DNA of 5,120 nt from Azonexus sp. (GTDB lineage Bacteria > Pseudomonadota > Gammaproteobacteria > Burkholderiales > Rhodocyclaceae): NCBI GenBank assembly GCA_030697085.1, contig JAUYQT010000389.1, forward strand, positions 1 to 5,120, written 5' to 3'. Below the pieces are notes generated by a model, which was not told the origin of the DNA, searched no databases, and was given only the letters and a program-made list of their open reading frames with translations. The position numbers were made by a program, and so were the translations under genes. Each line of letters starts with the position of its first letter. Position 1 is the stretch's first letter. Shown here piece after piece: positions 1 to 5,120 of the stretch.

Positions 1-1032
1 ATTCTCGGGCACAGCGACTCCAGTATTTTCGGCCAATATATTCAACAAACCCGTTCGCTGCATCGGATCGGTCTGGAGATTGTTGTGAGTGGCCGGAATA
101 TGGCAAATGATGGGCAAAAAAAGGGTTTGAAAAAAGGCGAGTCGTCGCAACTGAGTAATTTGCAACTGGCGGTTACGTTGACCACAAAAGTCATGGCACC
201 TTCTTGGCAGCGTGGTCAGGAGCGCTCGGCTGATCTCCTTGGCGTTGATCTGCTGATTGCTGCCGGCTACAACCCGGATGGCATGGGCAACATGCTGTCG
301 GTGCTCAAAAATTATGATGAAAACAATCAGAAGCCGGTGGATTGGGAAAAAATAGGCAATCATCTGGCCAGCCTTTCCCAAGGGGATAAGCAATTGAAAC
401 TCCAATCCGGGGTTGGCCTGATGCAGATGGCTTTTGGGCTGGCACATCCCGAAGCTGGTGCGCGGATTGATGATGTAAATAACTATCTGGACCAGCATTA
501 CGACGAGAAGGCGACGAGCCAGCCTTATCAGTACAAAAGTTGGACCAAGGTTTCCAGAAGCCCCGAGTTTCTCAAGCTGACCCGGGCTTATGAAGGTGCG
601 TTATATGCAAACAGGTTGCTGGAGCAAGGTAAGTACAACGAGGCATATCAGCTATCAAAATCGACCCTGGGGCCAGCGAAAGATCATGCTTATCCTGCTT
701 TTATTCAGGCATGGGCACTCGACGCCGTTGGTAATTTCAAGGAAGGCCAAGTGGTGCTCAAACGAGCGCTGGATAACAAACAGGAGTCGTCTGGCCGGGT
801 TTATCAGAAATACGCCTCATTGCTGGCAAAAAATGGACGGCATCGGGATGCTTCCGGGGTGATAAATGTCGGCTATGAGCAGTTCGGCAAAGCGCCGCAG
901 CTACTGCCTGATGTGGTCCGTTATCAGCGGACAAGCGGTGATCTAAAACAGGCCCGGATGACGGCCCGCATGTGCGCGCTGGATTTTCCGGATTTCGCTG
1001 AAGATTGCGAGCGTGCGGCCAGCGCGATTTAA
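1..1032 (+). CDS. M48-family zinc metallopeptidase with TPR-like tail, 3' part only
   Basis: The reading frame is open from the first base to TAA at 1030-1032, giving 343 visible residues; the true start lies before the window. A GTG at 85 could be called as a start, but the protein reads naturally through it, so I treat the gene as 5'-truncated by the window edge. Visible residues 4-5 (GHS) look like the end of the HExxH-x-x-x-GH helix, so the catalytic HExxH is probably just off the edge. The third zinc-ligand motif ERSADLLGVDLL begins with Glu at visible residue 74, followed by AGYNP, as in M48 proteases. An HP...RI element at about 149-156 also fits. Residues about 196-338 are helical, TPR-like pairs with small and aromatic residues in TPR spacing. 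Known M48/TPR proteins such as BepA (YfgC) act in the periplasm on misassembled outer-membrane proteins; a similar role is inference. Sure of the family, unsure of the substrate. Confidence 0.8.
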   Translation: MLGHSDSSIFGQYIQQTRSLHRIGLEIVVSGRNMANDGQKKGLKKGESSQLSNLQLAVTLTTKVMAPSWQRGQERSADLLGVDLLIAAGYNPDGMGNMLSVLKNYDENNQKPVDWEKIGNHLASLSQGDKQLKLQSGVGLMQMAFGLAHPEAGARIDDVNNYLDQHYDEKATSQPYQYKSWTKVSRSPEFLKLTRAYEGALYANRLLEQGKYNEAYQLSKSTLGPAKDHAYPAFIQAWALDAVGNFKEGQVVLKRALDNKQESSGRVYQKYASLLAKNGRHRDASGVINVGYEQFGKAPQLLPDVVRYQRTSGDLKQARMTARMCALDFPDFAEDCERAASAI

Positions 1033-1033
1033 G
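1005..1033 (+). promoter_or_regulatory. weak sigma70-like promoter at the end of the M48 gene
   Basis: TTGCGA at 1005-1010 and TTTAAG at 1028-1033 are separated by 17 bp, each matching the -35 and -10 consensus at 4 of 6 bases. It would start transcription near 1040, just before the hairpins of the convergent intergenic region. Such matches occur by chance, so it is only suggestive; its value lies in its position in front of the structured stretch. Confidence 0.2.
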
Positions 1034-1050
1034 CTTGAAATTTGAGTTGA

Positions 1051-1086
1051 CCGCATCGGTTCGCCGATTTTCGGCGTCCGATGCGG
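1051..1086. repeat. strong nested inverted repeat (hairpin)
   Basis: CCGCATCGG at 1051-1059 is the exact reverse complement of CCGATGCGG at 1078-1086. Inside it, CGCCGA at 1062-1067 pairs with TCGGCG at 1071-1076 around a TTT loop. The two stems are separated by TT on one side and T on the other, giving about 15 base pairs with a small internal loop. It begins 18 bp after the M48 stop codon. No T tract follows directly on either strand, so it is not a textbook intrinsic terminator; it may protect the mRNA 3' end or act together with the next hairpin. Confidence 0.75.
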
Positions 1087-1090
1087 GGAG

Positions 1091-1178
1091 AGCCCGCTAC
1101 CTGCGTCGGTGTTGGCCGGGAGGCAAGGGAACCCCAGGCCGTTTGGGCACGCAGCTTAACTCTGGGCGGTGGGCTTTC

Positions 1179-1180
<2 letters not shown>
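1091..1180 (+). terminator. long imperfect hairpin with T-rich tail; terminator or structured RNA
   Basis: Nested pairings can be drawn by hand: AGCCC 1091-1095 with GGGCT 1171-1175; ACC 1099-1101 with GGT 1168-1170; TGCGT 1102-1106 with ACGCA 1149-1153; and GGCC-GGG at 1114-1120 with CCC-A-GGCC at 1133-1140. The outer stem runs straight into TTTCTT at 1175-1180, which fits an intrinsic terminator for the plus-strand M48 transcript. The loop is long for a simple terminator, so a small structured RNA is an alternative. The tail overlaps the stop codon of the convergent ABC-F gene by two bases. I do not recognise an RNA family. Confidence 0.4.
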
Positions 1181-3113
<1,933 letters not shown>

Positions 3114-3122
3114 AAGGGGCGA

Positions 3123-3128
3123 ATTATA
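3123..3128 (-). promoter_or_regulatory. consensus -10 box (TATAAT) just before yheS
   Basis: On the minus strand a perfect TATAAT ends 9 bp before the ATG at 3113. No good -35 hexamer lies 15-18 bp further upstream; the candidates read GAAAGA, AAAGAT or similar. If used, transcription would begin at or within a few bases of the start codon. That agrees with the absence of any purine-rich ribosome binding site (the bases before ATG are CGCCCCTT) and would make the mRNA leaderless or nearly so. Confidence 0.5.
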
Positions 3129-3197
3129 GCGGTGGGCTGCTAAAATCTTTCGCATCATCAAGTTAGTTTGGCTTTGCCCGCGGCTTGATTGTGATCG

Positions 3198-3225
3198 GTG
3201 TCAGACGGGTTTCGTGGCGTATTTT
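3198..3225 (+). promoter_or_regulatory. weak sigma70-like promoter for the two-gene operon
   Basis: GTGTCA at 3198-3203 and TATTTT at 3220-3225 lie 16 bp apart, each matching consensus at 4 of 6 positions. Transcription would start near 3232, giving a leader of about 15 bases containing the palindrome at 3231-3243. It is the best candidate I find in the 133-bp divergent gap, but it is weak and other choices are possible. Confidence 0.25.
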
Positions 3226-3230
3226 GAGTA

Positions 3231-3243
3231 TTGAGAGTCTCAA
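3231..3243. repeat. 13-bp perfect palindrome at the ribosome binding site
   Basis: TTGAGA, a central G, then TCTCAA form a perfect inverted repeat ending 3 bp before the ATG at 3247. The only purine-rich ribosome-binding candidate for that gene, GAGAG at 3233-3237, lies inside it. It could be an operator for a dimeric regulator, or chance; a one-base loop means it cannot fold as a full RNA hairpin. Confidence 0.4.
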
Positions 3244-3246
3244 CAA

Positions 3247-3852
3247 ATGATAAATCGACCCTTATCTTCAGCTTTTCGCCTGACTGTTTTGTTCGCGCTA
3301 AGTTTTTCTGTGCTGGCCGGCGATGCCGGGCCTAGCCCTGAATTGGTTGCCGATTGGCAGCAGCGACTGGACGCGGCAGCCGCACTGCAGAGCGAAAGCA
3401 AGGAGCAGCGGGCGGCGGCAGATCAGGTGCTGGCCGAAAAGGAAGCTGCCTGTTTCAAGAAATTTCTGGTCAATGACTGCCGGCGTCAGGCGCGCAAAGA
3501 GCATCTCACGGCGACCAAGGCGGCTAGTCGTTTGGCGAGTGAGGGCAAGGCGTTGGAGCGGACGGTAAAAAAAGAGCAAATGAGCGACAAGGATCAGCGC
3601 GCCGCTGAGGCTGTGCCAAAGCGCGAAGCTGATCGCCAGGAGCGGGCGGCTGAGGTCGCTGCCGAGAGCGCGTTGAGTGCTGAGCGGACAGCGGCGGCAC
3701 GTGCCGAAAAGGCGAAAAAGGCCGCAGAGGGCAGTAAGGAACACGCCGCCAATGCCGAGAAATATCGCCAGCGGCAAGCGGCGCACGACGCCCGTGTCGA
3801 TGCAAAAATAAAAGAGGCAGAGCAGCGAGCCGCTGAGGCCGAGGCTAAGTAA
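3247..3852 (+). CDS. secreted Ala/Lys/Glu-rich coiled-coil protein of unknown function
   Basis: The protein has 201 residues. It opens with a clear Sec signal peptide: Arg4 and Arg11, a hydrophobic core at about 12-23, and a likely signal peptidase I site after VLA (residue 24). There is no lipobox Cys. The mature part is almost entirely charged and alanine-rich, with heptad-like spacing, and should form long helices or coiled coils. One distinct element breaks this: Cys69 and Cys78 in CFKKFLVNDC, followed by RRQAR, which could form a disulfide in the periplasm. I recall similar C...FLVN.C...AR motifs in uncharacterised betaproteobacterial proteins, some labelled as TolA-like or colicin-import proteins because of low-complexity similarity; that label should not be taken as function. 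There is no C-terminal anchor. The next gene starts 13 bp after its stop, so the two are probably co-transcribed. Antisense frames over this region are shadows of its skewed composition. Function unknown. Confidence 0.85.
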   Translation: MINRPLSSAFRLTVLFALSFSVLAGDAGPSPELVADWQQRLDAAAALQSESKEQRAAADQVLAEKEAACFKKFLVNDCRRQARKEHLTATKAASRLASEGKALERTVKKEQMSDKDQRAAEAVPKREADRQERAAEVAAESALSAERTAAARAEKAKKAAEGSKEHAANAEKYRQRQAAHDARVDAKIKEAEQRAAEAEAK

Positions 3853-3858
3853 AGGGGA
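3852..3858 (+). promoter_or_regulatory. ribosome binding site fixing a GTG start
   Basis: AAGGGGA lies 7 bp before the GTG at 3866 and overlaps the last base of the upstream stop codon. It supports GTG as the start of the HD-GYP gene, consistent with DUF3391 proteins that begin with residues like MIRQIPV. Confidence 0.7.
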
Positions 3859-3865
3859 TTGACCG

Positions 3866-5077
3866 GTGATTCGGCAGATTCCTGTCCGCGATCTTCTTCC
3901 CGGCATGTATGTCGTGGATCTGCACAAGAGTTGGCTGACTCATTCAATCTGGCGTCAGCGTTTTGCGGTGCGCGATGCGGCGCATGTGCGCGAATTGCAG
4001 GCTGCGGGCATTGCTCAAGTCAGTATTGACACCCGCAAAGGTATTGATCTGCCAGCAACGCCGATTGCCCGTATCGATCAAGTCGAGCCTGAATTTATCT
4101 TGCCGGTCGAACGGGTCAAGGCCCAGCCGCGTCATGTCTCACTCGGTGAGGAGCGCCGCCGCGCCGGCCGTCTGATCGGTGAGGCAAGTGGCACGGTGAC
4201 TGATTTGATGTTGGCGGCACGGGCTGGCAGGGTGGTTGACGCAGCGCGGCTGGAGCCGGTGGTGGGCAAAATGATTGAATCAGTCCTGCGCAATCCGGAT
4301 GCTTTGGCGCCGCTGGCTCGCCTGAAGCGGATGGACGCTTACGCGACTGAGCATGCCGTGGCGACGGCTGCACTGATTATCGCGCTTGGCCGACAGCAGG
4401 AAATGTCGCAGCCGGAGCTGGAAAAAATGGCGCTGGGTACGCTGCTCAAGGATATCGGGCAAGCCGCGATCGACGCCCGCTTGATCACCAAACCGGGCAT
4501 GCTTTCAAAATCCGAATACACCGTCGTCCAGAGTCATGTCGAGGAAGGTCTGGCCGTGCTGGAAGCGACCTCGCGCCTCTCCGAAACTTCCGTCGCCGTC
4601 GTCCTCGAACATCACGAACGCTACAACGGTTGCGGCTATCCCTATCGCATGGCTGGCGATGAAATTTCGCTGGCCGGACGGATGGCGGCAATTGTCGACA
4701 CCTACGACGCAATGACTTCTGACCGCCCCTATCGGCCAGCGCTTTCTCCTTCGCTCGCGCTGCGTCAGCTCTACGATCAGGGCGGCACCCAGTTTGATCC
4801 CGGCTTGGTTGCCGCCTTTATCCGGACAGTGGGGATTTACCCGGTCGGCACGCTGGTGATGATGGAAAGCGGCCATCTGGCAGTGGTTGAGGAAGTGCAT
4901 CACGACAATTTGCTCAGCCCGGTCGTGCGCGTCATTTACCATGCAGCGCGGCGTCAGTATGTGACGCCGGCACGGGTCGATCTGGTACGAAAAGTGGGTA
5001 ATCACTACGGCCAGATCGTCCGTGCTGAAACGTTTGAGCGCTGGGGACTTAGCCCATTGCGCTGGCAACCTGCTTGA
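3866..5077 (+). CDS. DUF3391 and HD-GYP domain protein with degenerate HD dyad
   Basis: The protein has 403 residues, is soluble, and shows no signal peptide or membrane segment. The N-terminal part (about 1-140) is DUF3391-like, opening with IPVRDLLPGMYVVDL and a W-R-x-x-F motif near 29-33. The HD-GYP domain spans about 155-320: Glu162-His163, then LLKDIGQ at 193-199 where the family has LLHDIGK, His224, His249-His250, NGCGYP at 254-259, Asp278, and TSDRPYR at 284-290. The tail at about 325-395 (YPVGTLVMMESG) is common after this domain. HD-GYP proteins usually hydrolyse cyclic di-GMP using two or three metals. Here the HD histidine is Lys195 and the following lysine is Gln199, while Asp196 and the other listed ligands remain, so activity is doubtful and a c-di-GMP sensing or scaffolding role is possible. 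The GTG start is supported by the ribosome binding site. It is second in a likely operon after the secreted coiled-coil gene, and its 3' end overlaps a minus-strand gene remnant. Confidence 0.93.
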   Translation: MIRQIPVRDLLPGMYVVDLHKSWLTHSIWRQRFAVRDAAHVRELQAAGIAQVSIDTRKGIDLPATPIARIDQVEPEFILPVERVKAQPRHVSLGEERRRAGRLIGEASGTVTDLMLAARAGRVVDAARLEPVVGKMIESVLRNPDALAPLARLKRMDAYATEHAVATAALIIALGRQQEMSQPELEKMALGTLLKDIGQAAIDARLITKPGMLSKSEYTVVQSHVEEGLAVLEATSRLSETSVAVVLEHHERYNGCGYPYRMAGDEISLAGRMAAIVDTYDAMTSDRPYRPALSPSLALRQLYDQGGTQFDPGLVAAFIRTVGIYPVGTLVMMESGHLAVVEEVHHDNLLSPVVRVIYHAARRQYVTPARVDLVRKVGNHYGQIVRAETFERWGLSPLRWQPA

Positions 5078-5120
5078 TTAGTTTACGGATTGGTGTTGGC
5101 ACGCCAGCTTCCGACGCATC
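5049..5120 (-). CDS. probable C-terminal end of a minus-strand gene, possibly ketopantoate reductase-like
   Basis: On the minus strand a frame runs from the window edge to TAA at 5051-5049, giving 23 residues that start DASEAGVPTPIRKLI and end SAMG. The A-G-V-P-T-P followed by an amphipathic helix resembles the C-terminal end of 2-dehydropantoate 2-reductases (PanE/ApbA), where G-[IV]-x-[TM]-P precedes the last helix; this is a recollection of family style from very few residues. If real, it overlaps the end of the convergent HD-GYP gene by 29 bp. The frame could also be open by chance. Confidence 0.45.
   Translation of the reverse strand, partial: DASEAGVPTPIRKLIKQVASAMG

Noticed and set aside
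85..87. GTG at 85 as the start of the M48 gene
   Set aside because: The frame is open and protease-like upstream to the window edge, and starting here would omit the catalytic HExxH expected just before the window.
3114..3161. N-terminal extension of YheS from TTG 3161 or the ATGs at 3158 and 3155
   Set aside because: Family homology starts at the ATG at 3113, the extension contains the TATAAT box, and no ribosome binding site precedes the upstream starts.
3298..3927. A 209-codon minus-strand frame with hydrophobic, membrane-like stretches
   Set aside because: It is antisense to the Ala/Lys/Glu-rich coiled-coil gene. Antisense of GCG/GAG/AAG codons gives Leu/Arg/Phe/Ser-rich sequence that mimics membrane segments.
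4505..5068. A 187-codon minus-strand frame opposite the HD-GYP gene
   Set aside because: The plus strand carries clear HD-GYP motifs over the same span; the antisense frame shows no recognisable domain.

Overview
The window reads as a chromosomal housekeeping and regulatory stretch from a Gram-negative proteobacterium. A betaproteobacterium, possibly of Rhodocyclales type, is my best guess. The grounds are the GC-rich YheS-type ABC-F gene, the DUF3391/HD-GYP protein, a TPR-tailed M48 peptidase and a secreted Ala/Lys/Glu-rich coiled-coil protein. The placement is inference from protein style, not from a marker gene. I see no insertion sequence, CRISPR array, tRNA, rRNA or phage gene.

Layout: (1) Positions 1-1032, plus strand, hold the 3' part of an M48-family zinc metallopeptidase with a TPR-like tail; its start lies before the window. 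(2) Positions 1033-1178 separate two convergent genes. They hold a strong nested inverted repeat and then a long imperfect hairpin that runs into a T-rich tract, so this is a terminator region and possibly a small structured RNA. (3) Positions 1179-3113, minus strand, encode a YheS-like ABC-F ATPase with both nucleotide-binding domains. A perfect TATAAT lies only 9 bp before its ATG, so the mRNA may be leaderless. (4) Positions 3114-3246 are a divergent promoter region ending in a 13-bp perfect palindrome that touches the next gene's ribosome binding site. (5) Positions 3247-3852 and 3866-5077, plus strand, form a probable two-gene operon: a secreted coiled-coil protein and a DUF3391 HD-GYP protein. 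(6) Positions 5049-5120, minus strand, look like the last codons of another gene, overlapping the HD-GYP gene tail to tail.

The most interesting point is that the HD-GYP protein has lost the histidine of its namesake HD dyad (now Lys-Asp) and the following conserved lysine (now Gln), yet keeps the GYP loop and most other metal ligands. It may be a c-di-GMP sensor or an altered enzyme rather than a standard phosphodiesterase. It is paired in an operon with a secreted protein of unknown role. The rest is largely ordinary. I do not see a clear new multi-gene system here.
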